Shown one piece after another: positions 1 through 6,657 of a stretch of DNA of 13,552 nt. The position numbers were made by a program, and so were the translations under genes. The stretch is from Helicobacteraceae bacterium (GTDB taxonomy: Bacteria > Campylobacterota > Campylobacteria > Campylobacterales > Sulfurimonadaceae): contig WFMY01000083.1 in the NCBI GenBank assembly GCA_015488855.1, forward strand, positions 1 through 13,552, written 5' to 3'. Numbering within the stretch: the first letter of the stretch is position 1; every line of letters starts with the position of its first letter. The notes under the pieces are model-generated. The model was given only the letters and a program-made list of their open reading frames with translations. It did no database searches and had not been told where the DNA came from.

Positions 1-40
1 CAAGACCATTGCTGTTCTTGATAATGCAGTGGGAAGATAA
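1..40 (+). CDS. 3' end of an unidentified gene (partial)
   Basis: One + strand frame is open from the window edge to a TAA at 38-40 and would end in the residues KTIAVLDNAVGR. The composition looks like a real protein C-terminus, and the stop lies just 6 bp before the stop of the convergent CitE-like gene, which fits tightly packed convergent genes. Only about 12 codons are visible, so neither the family nor the coding status can be established. It could be a chance open stretch. Confidence 0.35.
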   Translation, partial: KTIAVLDNAVGR

Positions 41-46
41 AAATCT

Positions 47-877
47 CTATCTATTGAGAAGTGCTAATGCTCCTTTATAGATGGGCTCATCTATAAAACC
101 AAACTCAGCATCACTAAACCCTGTAACACCTAGACTTCTTTGCTTTTCAAATAACTTTATTATTCTTTTTGCTTTTTCAAGTTCAGCATTATCGCTTTTA
201 AATGCAGCATTAACTAAACTAACTTGCGTTGGAGATATACACCCTTTAGCTTTGTAACCCATCTCTTTTTCTAGTTCAAGCCATTGTTGAAACATCCCCA
301 AATTTTTATGCTCTTGAAAAACAAAAGAGACAGGTTTTATGCCCATACTCAAAGAGGTTAGCAAAAAATGGCTCAATATGTATTGCATTGTTGGGTTTGT
401 TGGATTTATTATTGATTGGGGTAAACTTAATTCTGCAAAAAGGTCTAATACCCCCAAATAAAAAGTTGTTACTCTCTTTTGAACTCTTAATGTTGCTAAA
501 CTATTCCATGCTTGTGCTGTCTCTATTGAGAGATGAAGTTTTATTTGGGGGCTTAGTGCATCTAATGCGGTTTGAACATCTTCTTTTGTTTTTATTTTTG
601 GAACTCTAATCGCATCTGGAAGGTAGGGATTAAGCTTGAGTATCTCATCCAAACCACCTTCGTTCAGTGCATTTACCCGTACAACGAACATAATATCAAG
701 TTCCTTATATTTGTCCAAATATCTGCAACATAACTCTAAAGCTTTTGGCTTCTCTTCTTTACAAACGCCATCTTCAAGGTTTAACATGATGCACTGTGCA
801 TCTAAACTTGGGATTTTTTGTAGATGTTTTTCATTGTGGCAAGAGAGCATCAAGCATGAGGAAAAATCATTTATCAT
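47..877 (-). CDS. CitE-like HpcH/HpaI aldolase/citrate lyase family protein
   Basis: This 276-residue soluble protein resembles the CitE/HpcH-HpaI TIM-barrel family, whose members cleave or form C-C bonds of acyl-CoA or 2-oxoacid substrates using a divalent metal. Visible family landmarks are LNLEDGV (32-38, E35/D36), RVN with R67, IETAQA with the probable metal ligand E119, GVLDL with D145 as second metal ligand, and the late GCISPTQV segment, the counterpart of the usual IHPxQ motif. The usual N-terminal Arg-Ser-xx-Leu-Phe-Val-Pro segment is replaced by SSCLMLSC (6-13), so substrate binding may differ. No citrate lyase alpha or gamma genes are adjacent, so it is not part of an obvious citrate lyase operon. 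Its ATG lies inside the 3' end of the cytochrome gene (11-bp overlap), with AGGAG about 13 nt upstream, suggesting translational coupling. The family call is firm; the substrate is unknown. Confidence 0.82.
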   Translation of the reverse strand: MINDFSSCLMLSCHNEKHLQKIPSLDAQCIMLNLEDGVCKEEKPKALELCCRYLDKYKELDIMFVVRVNALNEGGLDEILKLNPYLPDAIRVPKIKTKEDVQTALDALSPQIKLHLSIETAQAWNSLATLRVQKRVTTFYLGVLDLFAELSLPQSIINPTNPTMQYILSHFLLTSLSMGIKPVSFVFQEHKNLGMFQQWLELEKEMGYKAKGCISPTQVSLVNAAFKSDNAELEKAKRIIKLFEKQRSLGVTGFSDAEFGFIDEPIYKGALALLNR

Positions 878-1208
878 TTTCTAATTTTATCTCCTGTAAG
901 TAAAAGAACAATGCTTTAATCTCTTCTATAGTAAGATAATAGCGTGGCATACCTCTTTTTGAATGCTCTAGTGCATCTTTAAATTCATCAAACACTATAT
1001 TGTTTATTGCAGATCCTCTAAACTCTTTTTTCTTTTTTTTATGTATGTAAGTTGCAACAAGCCTCCCCTCCCCTTTTTGACCATGACAATTATCGCATCC
1101 TATACCTCTTGGATTTTTATACAGAGATGAAGCGTACTCCATAGGTGTAATAAAAGAACTCTTAGCATAAAGAATAAATGATAATAAAAAAACTAGAATC
1201 AATTTCAT
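867..1208 (-). CDS. secreted monoheme c-type cytochrome
   Basis: A 113-residue precursor with a hydrophobic N-terminal signal peptide (about residues 1-15, likely cut after YA). One haem-binding motif, CDNCH, sits at 38-42, followed by GQKGEG. A plausible distal methionine ligand is M87 in the segment RGMPRYYLT, the usual position of the MPxxxLT motif in class I cytochromes. The mature protein would be a small periplasmic electron carrier with one low-spin haem. A lysine run (57-61) is encoded by an A8-G-A6 tract. AGGAAA lies about 7 nt before the ATG. The gene is first in a two-gene unit with the overlapping CitE-like gene and diverges from folD. The redox partner cannot be deduced, because no oxidase or reductase genes flank it. 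Confidence 0.88.
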   Translation of the reverse strand: MKLILVFLLSFILYAKSSFITPMEYASSLYKNPRGIGCDNCHGQKGEGRLVATYIHKKKKKEFRGSAINNIVFDEFKDALEHSKRGMPRYYLTIEEIKALFFYLQEIKLENDK

Positions 1209-1232
1209 AAAATTTCCTATTAATATTAAAGC

Positions 1233-1243
1233 GATATAATATC
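1233..1243. promoter_or_regulatory. divergent promoter core with palindromic -10 (cytochrome / folD)
   Basis: The only spacer between the cytochrome gene (leftward) and folD (rightward) is 62 bp. At its centre is GATAT-A-ATATC, a perfect 5+1+5 palindrome. The + strand carries a consensus TATAAT at 1235-1240, and the minus strand carries TATTAT (5 of 6 matches) over 1236-1241. Start sites would fall near 1247 (+) and 1229 (-), giving leaders of about 20-25 nt on both sides. No convincing -35 box is visible, as is common for Campylobacterota sigma-70 promoters. The assignment is by pattern only. Confidence 0.5.
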
Positions 1244-1270
1244 AAAAAATATTTAATTTATGGGGTTAAA

Positions 1271-2128
1271 ATGCAACTTCTTGATGGAAAAGCACTTTCA
1301 AAAAAAATAGAAATACAAGTAAAAGATGAAGTAGAAAAGTTAAAAGAGAGTTGTGGATGCACACCAGGTCTCGCTGTAGTTCTTGTTGGACAAGACCCTG
1401 CTAGTGCTACATATGTTAACATGAAGAAAAAAGCTTGTGATAGAGTTGGTTTTTATTCTATCACTCATGATATGCCAGAAAGTATATCTCAAGAGGCTAT
1501 TGAAAAAACCATAATGATGCTCAATAACGATACAAATGTTGATGGCATCTTGATACAACTTCCACTTCCAAGTCACATTGACACAACAAAACTTTTAGAG
1601 TTAGTTGATCCAGCAAAAGATGTAGATGGTTTTCACCCATTTAATGTTGGTCGCCTCACTACTGGACTCGATGGTTTTGTTCCTTGTACACCCTTAGGAG
1701 TTATGGAGCTTCTTAATGAGTATGACATAGATGTAAAAGGAAAAAACTGCTGTGTAGTTGGTGCTTCAAATATTGTGGGTAAGCCAATGGCATCGTTATT
1801 ACTTAATGCTGGGGCAACTGTAGAGATCTGCCACATAGAGACTGATCACCTTAAGAAGCACACACTTCAGGCTGATATAGTGCTTGTTGGTGTTGGTGTT
1901 ATCAATCTTATTACAGAAGATATGGTTAAAGATGATATTGTCATCATAGATATCGGAGTAAGTAGAAACAAAGAGGGAAAACTTGTTGGAGATGTTGATT
2001 TTGACAGCGTCAGCAAAAAATCCTCCTTTATTACACCCAGCCCTGGTGGAGTTGGACCTATGACAATCGCAATGCTTTTAAAAAATACTTTAAAAGCAGC
2101 TAAAATAAATGCCCAGGAGAAAAAATAG
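1271..2128 (+). CDS. folD: bifunctional methylenetetrahydrofolate dehydrogenase / methenyl-THF cyclohydrolase
   Basis: FolD interconverts 5,10-methylene-THF, 5,10-methenyl-THF and 10-formyl-THF in the cytosol with NADP, supplying one-carbon units for purines and formyl-Met. The 285-residue length is normal. Motifs in order are TYVNMKKKAC, with catalytic Tyr48 and Lys52; the DGILIQLPLP signature; KDVDGFHPFNVGRL; the NADP-binding Rossmann segment VVGASNIVGKPM; and the C-terminal ITPSPGGVGPMT signature. No key residue is missing. The ATG follows a weak GGGG-type ribosome site, and the gene starts about 24 nt after the predicted transcription start. Its TAG stop shares one base with the GTG start of lepB (TAGTG), so it leads a folD-lepB-M50 operon. 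Confidence 0.97.
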   Translation: MQLLDGKALSKKIEIQVKDEVEKLKESCGCTPGLAVVLVGQDPASATYVNMKKKACDRVGFYSITHDMPESISQEAIEKTIMMLNNDTNVDGILIQLPLPSHIDTTKLLELVDPAKDVDGFHPFNVGRLTTGLDGFVPCTPLGVMELLNEYDIDVKGKNCCVVGASNIVGKPMASLLLNAGATVEICHIETDHLKKHTLQADIVLVGVGVINLITEDMVKDDIVIIDIGVSRNKEGKLVGDVDFDSVSKKSSFITPSPGGVGPMTIAMLLKNTLKAAKINAQEKK

Positions 2129-2940
2129 TGAAAGAAACACTGCACAAAGCTTATAAATTTTCAAATTCTTGGACAGGAACAATTGTTATTGTTCTTTTTA
2201 TCATATTTTTTATTGCTCAAGCTTTTAGAATACCTTCAGGAAGCATGAAAGATTCCCTACTTATAGGCGATCATCTTTTTGCAAAAAAATTCGCTTATGG
2301 TATCTCTATGCCACATATTCCATTTTTAGAAGTCTCTATCATGCCTTGGAGTGATTCACTTCGTCTTGTAGATGGTGATACTCCTAAAAGAGGTGATATA
2401 GTTATCTTTAGGTATCCCCACAATATTAAGCAACATTTTGTAAAAAGATGTGTAGCACTTCCAGGTGATGAACTTTTTTTACTTGATAAAAATCTTTACA
2501 TACATTTTCATGAGGGTGATGCGTGGATCAAAAAAAATTATCCAGATAGTGAATTGAAGATTTTTGCAGGAAAATCTTGGGTAAAAAATCCTTATATGAA
2601 AAAACATCCTGGTATCCATCATGATAAAAACATAGTAAATCTTGGTTATCCAGCTATGCAGCCACTCTTCAATCTTGCACCAATACAAGTACCAAAAGGT
2701 GAATATTTTATGATGGGCGACAATCGTGACCACTCCAACGATAGTCGATTTTGGGGTACGGTACCTTATGATAACATAGAGGGGACACCTTGGTTTGTGT
2801 ATTTTTCAATAGATGAAAACTGGGAAATACGATGGGACAGAATGGGTAAAACGCCAACAGATTTAGAAAAACCAGAGTATCTCAACAAAGCGATTGCTGA
2901 GAGAGTACACCACGATAAGGGTAACCATGGAATCTATTGA
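2128..2940 (+). CDS. lepB: signal peptidase I
   Basis: This membrane-bound Ser/Lys-dyad protease removes signal peptides from exported proteins on the outer face of the inner membrane. A single N-terminal transmembrane segment (about 16-33) leads directly into box B, RIPSGSMKDSLL, with nucleophile Ser39. Box D, with KRCVALPGD, supplies the general base Lys106. Box E is MMGDNRDHSNDSRFWG. Unlike E. coli LepB there is no second N-terminal membrane helix, a common simpler architecture. The roughly 85 residues between boxes D and E form the beta-rich periplasmic insert. Translation starts at GTG, chosen because AGGAGA (2115-2120) sits 8 nt upstream and the start overlaps the folD stop by one base, which implies coupling. 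The 3' end overlaps the M50 peptidase gene by 14 bp. Confidence 0.96.
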   Translation: MKETLHKAYKFSNSWTGTIVIVLFIIFFIAQAFRIPSGSMKDSLLIGDHLFAKKFAYGISMPHIPFLEVSIMPWSDSLRLVDGDTPKRGDIVIFRYPHNIKQHFVKRCVALPGDELFLLDKNLYIHFHEGDAWIKKNYPDSELKIFAGKSWVKNPYMKKHPGIHHDKNIVNLGYPAMQPLFNLAPIQVPKGEYFMMGDNRDHSNDSRFWGTVPYDNIEGTPWFVYFSIDENWEIRWDRMGKTPTDLEKPEYLNKAIAERVHHDKGNHGIY

Positions 2941-3604
2941 TTTTATAAAAATAGTTTCGGCTGTACTGGCCTTGGCTATTGCTATCATTGGGCATGAGAT
3001 AATGCACGGATGGGTTGCATATAGGTACGGAGATCTTACTGCAAAAAATGCAGGACGACTTAGCATAAATCCTCTTGTGCATGTTGATTTGGTTGGAACT
3101 ATCTTAGTTCCACTTTCTATGTACTTCATACCTATCCTTCTAGGAGCGGAGAGTGGATTGTTATTTGGTTGGGCAAAACCAGTCCCTATCAATACTGCTA
3201 CAGTTATCAGAAATGGTGGATACAACGCAGCTATGCAAGTTGACTTAGCTGGGATAGTATATAACTTTACACTGGGCGCTTTAGCTTCAGTAGCTCTTAT
3301 GGCAATGAGTGCACCAACAACTGCAGATACCTTTTTGTATCTTTTTTCATATGTATTTATGTATCAATTACTCATCATAAATATTGTTCTTGGAGTTTTC
3401 AATCTGCTTCCAATACCTCAATTTGATGGAGCACATTTTATCATGCATCTAGCCTTGAAACATAAGGTAAATTCGGTTGCAGAATTTATCTATAAAAATG
3501 AACGATATGGTATATTTATAGTTTTATTAGTCTTGATGACACCACTAAAAGATTATCTACTGTTTATGCCAGTGCAAACCATACTTCACTTACTGCTTGG
3601 ATAA
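2927..3604 (+). CDS. site-2-type intramembrane zinc metalloprotease (peptidase M50)
   Basis: A polytopic membrane protein of 225 residues with the M50 zinc motif HEIMH at 23-27 inside the first membrane helix. The downstream motif NLLPIPQFDG (159-168) has D167 as the expected third zinc ligand. The segment NPLVHVDLVGTILVP is also typical of short, PDZ-less bacterial site-2 proteases (the YwhC-like group). Such enzymes cleave transmembrane helices of regulators or signal-peptide remnants; the substrate here is unknown. I chose the ATG at 2927, preceded by AAGGG about 6 nt upstream, over an in-frame TTG 33 bp earlier that lacks a ribosome site. It overlaps lepB by 14 bp and is followed immediately by the terminator-like hairpin, so it closes the operon. 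Pairing with lepB suggests, but does not show, a shared role in processing exported proteins. Confidence 0.9.
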   Translation: MESIDFIKIVSAVLALAIAIIGHEIMHGWVAYRYGDLTAKNAGRLSINPLVHVDLVGTILVPLSMYFIPILLGAESGLLFGWAKPVPINTATVIRNGGYNAAMQVDLAGIVYNFTLGALASVALMAMSAPTTADTFLYLFSYVFMYQLLIINIVLGVFNLLPIPQFDGAHFIMHLALKHKVNSVAEFIYKNERYGIFIVLLVLMTPLKDYLLFMPVQTILHLLLG

Positions 3605-3608
3605 GACT

Positions 3609-3644
3609 AAAAGTCTAAAGGGCTTTATTGGCTTTAACTTTTTT
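3609..3644 (+). terminator. AT-rich intrinsic terminator candidate after the M50 gene
   Basis: AAAAGT (3609-3614) pairs with ACTTTT (3637-3642), and TAAAG (3616-3620) pairs with CTTTA (3632-3636). A single bulged C at 3615 separates the two helices, giving an 11-bp stem around an 11-nt loop. The distal arm runs into a T6 tract ending at 3644. It starts 5 bp after the M50 stop codon, where a terminator is expected. The stem is AT-rich, so its strength is uncertain. A competing short hairpin, AGACT-aaa-AGTCT, lies at 3604-3616. Confidence 0.45.
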
Positions 3645-3707
3645 GCCTTTTATCACAACAAAAGACTTTTATTACCCCGTATTAAGCATTAATAAATATT
3701 CTTTATG

Positions 3708-3713
3708 TATAAT
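3708..3713 (+). promoter_or_regulatory. -10 element of the tRNA-Leu promoter
   Basis: A consensus TATAAT lies 22 bp before the first base of the tRNA, which would place the transcription start near 3720 with a leader of about 15 nt. The upstream region (3660-3707) is AT-rich without a clear -35 hexamer. The element sits between the M50 terminator candidate and the tRNA, so an independent promoter makes sense. Confidence 0.6.
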
Positions 3714-3735
3714 TTCACTAAACATTTATATATAT

Positions 3736-3821
3736 GCCTGAGTGGTGGAATGGTATACACGGGAGATTCAAAATCTTCTTCCTTTGCGGGATTAGGGGTT
3801 CAAATCCCCTCTCAGGTACCA
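3736..3821 (+). tRNA. tRNA-Leu(CAA)
   Basis: An 86-nt class II tRNA with an encoded CCA end. The acceptor stem GCCTGAG pairs with CTCAGGT (seven pairs, the first G-U), followed by discriminator A and CCA. The anticodon stem (3762-3766 with 3774-3778) closes the loop TTCAAAA with anticodon CAA at 3769-3771, which reads UUG. A long variable arm (about 3779-3793) and a perfect T-arm, AGGGG/CCCCT around TTCAAAT (3794-3810), follow. The long variable arm plus the CAA anticodon identify leucine. Six T residues come directly after CCA (3824-3829) and could help termination. It sits alone between the M50 gene and ychF. Confidence 0.97.
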
Positions 3822-3873
3822 CCTTTTTTATTCTTCAAAAAATCAAATTTAAAATGAACAAATAAAATTTGGC

Positions 3874-3882
3874 TAATATACA
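3874..3882 (+). promoter_or_regulatory. possible ychF promoter -10 region
   Basis: The 88 bp between the tRNA and ychF are strongly AT-rich. TAATATACA contains two overlapping -10-like hexamers (TAATAT and TATACA) and would give a start near 3889, about 20 nt before the ychF ATG. No -35 is evident, and read-through from the tRNA promoter is an alternative. The call is weak because many AT-rich hexamers here look similar. Confidence 0.3.
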
Positions 3883-3909
3883 AAATAATATTAAACACAA
3901 AGGTAAATC

Positions 3910-5028
3910 ATGGGATTAGCAATCGCTCTAGTAGGACTTCCAAATGTAGGTAAATCAACAACTTTTAACGCACTCACAAAAGCGCAGAATGCAGAGGCGG
4001 CTAACTACCCGTTTTGCACAATAGAACCAAACAAAGCGATCGTTCCCGTTCCAGATAAAAGACTGACAGAACTTGCTAAAATCGTAAATCCTGAAAAAAT
4101 CCAATATTCTACTTTAGATTTTGTCGATATTGCAGGTCTTGTTAAAGGTGCTTCCAAAGGTGAGGGGCTTGGAAATAAATTTTTATCCAATATTCGTGAA
4201 ACAGAAGTTATTTTGCACATAGTGCGATGTTTTGATGATGACAATATTGTTCATACCGAGGGGAGTATTGACCCACTTCGTGATGTAGAGATTATAGAAA
4301 CTGAATTGATACTTGCAGACATTGAAGTGCTTCAAAATAGAATGGACAGACTTAAAAAACAAGCCAAAGCAGACAAGGGAGCAAAAGCTACTCTTGAAAT
4401 GGCTGAACAACTCTTAGAATTTCTTGCAGATGGAAACATGGCTAGAAACTTTGAACATACAGACTCTGATGAGTATAAACAACTCAATCATGAGATAAGA
4501 TTTTTAACAAACAAAGAGATTATGTATGGTGCTAACATTGATGAAGAGAGTTTTGAGGATGAGGGCGGTGCAGAAGATGAAAATGAATATATCCATGCAC
4601 TAGCACAGCATGCCAAAGATAACAACTGTGAGATGATAACACTCTGTGCGAAAGTTGAAGAAGAGCTTATTGGGCTTGAGGATGAAGAAGCAGAGGATTT
4701 TTTAGCTGAACTTGGTATAGAAGAGAGTGGCCTTGACCAAATCATCCATAAAGGCTTTGACAAACTTGGACTCATGAGCTACTTTACAGCAGGAGTCAAA
4801 GAGGTTCGCGCTTGGACTATTCATAAAAACACCGCAGCACCAAAAGCAGCAGCAGTTATCCATAATGACTTTGAAAAAGGGTTTATCCGTGCTGAAGTTA
4901 TCGCCTATGAGGACTTTGTAGAGTTTGGTGGTGAAGCAAAAGCAAAAGAAGCGGGTAAAATGCGACTAGAAGGGAAAGAGTATATCGTCAATGATGGTGA
5001 TATTATGCATTTTAGATTTAATGTTTAA
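3910..5028 (+). CDS. ychF: redox-regulated ATPase/GTPase YchF (OLA1 family)
   Basis: A TRAFAC-class P-loop protein that associates with ribosomes and in studied members hydrolyses ATP better than GTP. It is 372 residues long, slightly above E. coli YchF (363). Visible features are the Walker A motif GLPNVGKST (9-17), NYPFCTIEPN, the G3 segment DIAGLVKGASKGEGLGNKFL, and NIDE (209-212) at the position of NKxD, the change that explains ATP preference in the family. A C-terminal TGS domain begins around VKEVRAWTIH and ends in MHFRFNV. A helical coiled-coil arm spans roughly 130-200. Relative to E. coli there is an acidic insertion directly after NIDE. AAAGG lies 7 nt before the ATG. The stop overlaps the stop of the convergent minus-strand gene by 4 bp. 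Confidence 0.97.
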   Translation: MGLAIALVGLPNVGKSTTFNALTKAQNAEAANYPFCTIEPNKAIVPVPDKRLTELAKIVNPEKIQYSTLDFVDIAGLVKGASKGEGLGNKFLSNIRETEVILHIVRCFDDDNIVHTEGSIDPLRDVEIIETELILADIEVLQNRMDRLKKQAKADKGAKATLEMAEQLLEFLADGNMARNFEHTDSDEYKQLNHEIRFLTNKEIMYGANIDEESFEDEGGAEDENEYIHALAQHAKDNNCEMITLCAKVEEELIGLEDEEAEDFLAELGIEESGLDQIIHKGFDKLGLMSYFTAGVKEVRAWTIHKNTAAPKAAAVIHNDFEKGFIRAEVIAYEDFVEFGGEAKAKEAGKMRLEGKEYIVNDGDIMHFRFNV

Positions 5029-5819
5029 AGAAAAACTTTGGTGTGATTTGTTTTAGTCATACCAGAGATAAGATTTTCTCTTAAAGTAGCTATCATTTCA
5101 TCAAACTCATACAAACTAGTGTCTTTAAGTTCTTGGATGTCGTACTCAAGATCTTCCACATCTAAAAGAGTTTCATTATCATCTTCAAACTGGGTATCTT
5201 CATCTATATTTATTTTCTTTGACAATTCTTTAAGCTTTTCATTGAGTAATGTTAATTCTTTCTTTTTTTTATCTTCTGCTATTTTAATTCGGTTAAATAC
5301 TTGACTAAATTTACTAATCTTTTGAGAGTTTTCAGAGTAGTTGAGATTGCTTTGAAGCACCCCCTCTATAAGTATCTGTTTATTTTTTGTCATTGGAAGC
5401 TTTAACAATAGACTAAAAAATGTATCTATTACCTCACTATAAACAAATCTTTGATATTTAATAAAATAATCATTGACAATATTATAAATAAATTTTATCC
5501 TAGTGCCCTCTTTGATAACCTTTATAGCATCCTCTTTTGGGTACATCAAAAAATCATCGCAAAATGTTAGCCATTCACTTATGATCTGTTTAAATATAGA
5601 ACTTTTAATATTTGAAAAATTTATCTTCTCAATACTATGCAGATGTAAAAAATTTAGCTCATGCTTGAGCGTATCATGAACCAAAGTGTGTGCTATTATC
5701 TCCATCACTTCTACTCTGTCAGTATTTGAAGATACATGCAAAATATCTAACTCAAACAAAGAGACATCAGAAAATAATTTTTCTATATATATCTCCTTTT
5801 GTTCTTGAGTGCTATACAT
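5025..5819 (-). CDS. hypothetical helical protein, last gene of the thiL-truD-psd operon
   Basis: I do not recognise this 264-residue protein. It has no signal peptide or transmembrane segment and is predicted by eye to be mostly alpha-helical. The N-terminal 150 residues are rich in Phe, Ile and Leu with scattered His (HTLVHDTLKHELNFLHLHS, about 47-65). Residues of about 180-245 are highly charged: a Lys-rich stretch (EDKKKKELTLL) then an Asp/Glu-rich stretch, with heptad-like spacing suggesting a coiled coil. No catalytic motif stands out. The start follows TAAGG, which includes the psd stop codon, and the spacer to psd is only 5 bp, so it is very probably co-transcribed with psd. The gene ends in a 4-bp convergent overlap with ychF. 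Its open length and operon position support a real gene; its function is unknown. Confidence 0.8.
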   Translation of the reverse strand: MYSTQEQKEIYIEKLFSDVSLFELDILHVSSNTDRVEVMEIIAHTLVHDTLKHELNFLHLHSIEKINFSNIKSSIFKQIISEWLTFCDDFLMYPKEDAIKVIKEGTRIKFIYNIVNDYFIKYQRFVYSEVIDTFFSLLLKLPMTKNKQILIEGVLQSNLNYSENSQKISKFSQVFNRIKIAEDKKKKELTLLNEKLKELSKKINIDEDTQFEDDNETLLDVEDLEYDIQELKDTSLYEFDEMIATLRENLISGMTKTNHTKVFL

Positions 5820-5824
5820 ACGCC

Positions 5825-6643
5825 TTACTTTAACCGAGCAACTGTTTGAGCAAATTTAACATTATCACCCATCTTTAATCTGATATCTAGCATATCTTTT
5901 TCACATAAAACAATGATAGTTGAACCCATCTCAAAGCAACCGAAGTCCTCACCTTTTTTAAGATGTAAGTTTTCATACTCATAAACACTCGAGTGAAGTG
6001 CATCAGCATTTGTTTTTATACGACTCTCAAAACTAACCTGCATTACACCAACATTAAGGGCACTCACTAAAACCATGTAAAATATTTTACCAGCTTGAGT
6101 TTGACACTGGAGAACGACTCTTTCGTTTTCAATAAAAAGATTAATTCTTTTTTTCAATGATGGTAGATTAACTGGATAAAATTTACCAGGAATATGAACC
6201 ACTTTTAATATCTTTATATCCAAAGGGATATGATAACGATGATAATCTTTTGGTGAAAGGTAAAAGTTGATAAATTTACCATCATGAATAAGACTTTTTT
6301 CTTCTTGAGAAAATTCCTTACCAAGAAAATCATCACATCTGTACTCCATCCCTTTTATCTGCAGGGCATACTCTTGGTGTAAATCCCCACACTCAGATAT
6401 CCAAGCGTCACATGGGGAGATAAAATCTTTCTCATTAGGTGAAAAAGCTCTTGGCTGATTGAGTTTTCGTGTAAAAAGTGCATTTAAAGAGTCATAAGAG
6501 GATGCCTCTTTAAATTCGCTCATATCCAATTTCATCAAATTTATATATATCTTATTTATCAATGTTTGAATAGTTTTAGAAAATTTTTTATTTGCAAATT
6601 TTCCAAATGTTTGTGATATCGCCGATGTTATATGTCTCTTCAT
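5825..6643 (-). CDS. psd: phosphatidylserine decarboxylase proenzyme
   Basis: Psd converts phosphatidylserine to phosphatidylethanolamine at the inner membrane, using a pyruvoyl group made by self-cleavage. The 272-residue proenzyme contains SPCDAW with triad Asp79 (the usual following Gly is Ala here), YLSPKDYHRYHIP with His135 and His138, and the cleavage site MGST with Ser241, which becomes the pyruvoyl group. LGST is more usual, but the Gly-Ser pair is intact. Cleavage would give a beta chain of about 240 residues and a 32-residue alpha chain. There is no strongly hydrophobic membrane helix, so peripheral attachment is likely. It lies 14 bp downstream of truD; the ribosome site AAGGAAAA overlaps the truD stop. 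Downstream is the unknown gene, 5 bp away. No pssA is in view. Confidence 0.95.
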   Translation of the reverse strand: MKRHITSAISQTFGKFANKKFSKTIQTLINKIYINLMKLDMSEFKEASSYDSLNALFTRKLNQPRAFSPNEKDFISPCDAWISECGDLHQEYALQIKGMEYRCDDFLGKEFSQEEKSLIHDGKFINFYLSPKDYHRYHIPLDIKILKVVHIPGKFYPVNLPSLKKRINLFIENERVVLQCQTQAGKIFYMVLVSALNVGVMQVSFESRIKTNADALHSSVYEYENLHLKKGEDFGCFEMGSTIIVLCEKDMLDIRLKMGDNVKFAQTVARLK

Positions 6644-6657
6644 TCTTTTTATTTTCC

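Noticed and set aside
388..609. Open frame on the + strand opposite the CitE-like gene, rich in Leu
   Set aside because: It is the complement of a gene with clear family motifs, and its Leu-rich composition is an artefact of reading Lys/Glu-rich codons in reverse. No ribosome site was seen.
1025..1040. T6-C-T8 homopolymer tract in the cytochrome gene as a phase-variation switch
   Set aside because: The runs are short and interrupted, encode an in-frame lysine run, and sit in AT-rich DNA where such tracts are common. Contingency loci in this phylum are usually long poly-G/C.
2894..2926. Upstream in-frame TTG that would extend the M50 peptidase by 11 residues
   Set aside because: No ribosome site precedes it, the added residues are hydrophilic and unlike the family N-terminus, and the ATG at 2927 has AAGGG at good spacing.
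3736..3821. tRNA-Leu as an integration site for a mobile element
   Set aside because: No integrase, no repeated tRNA 3' end and no foreign-looking genes lie nearby; both neighbours are housekeeping genes.
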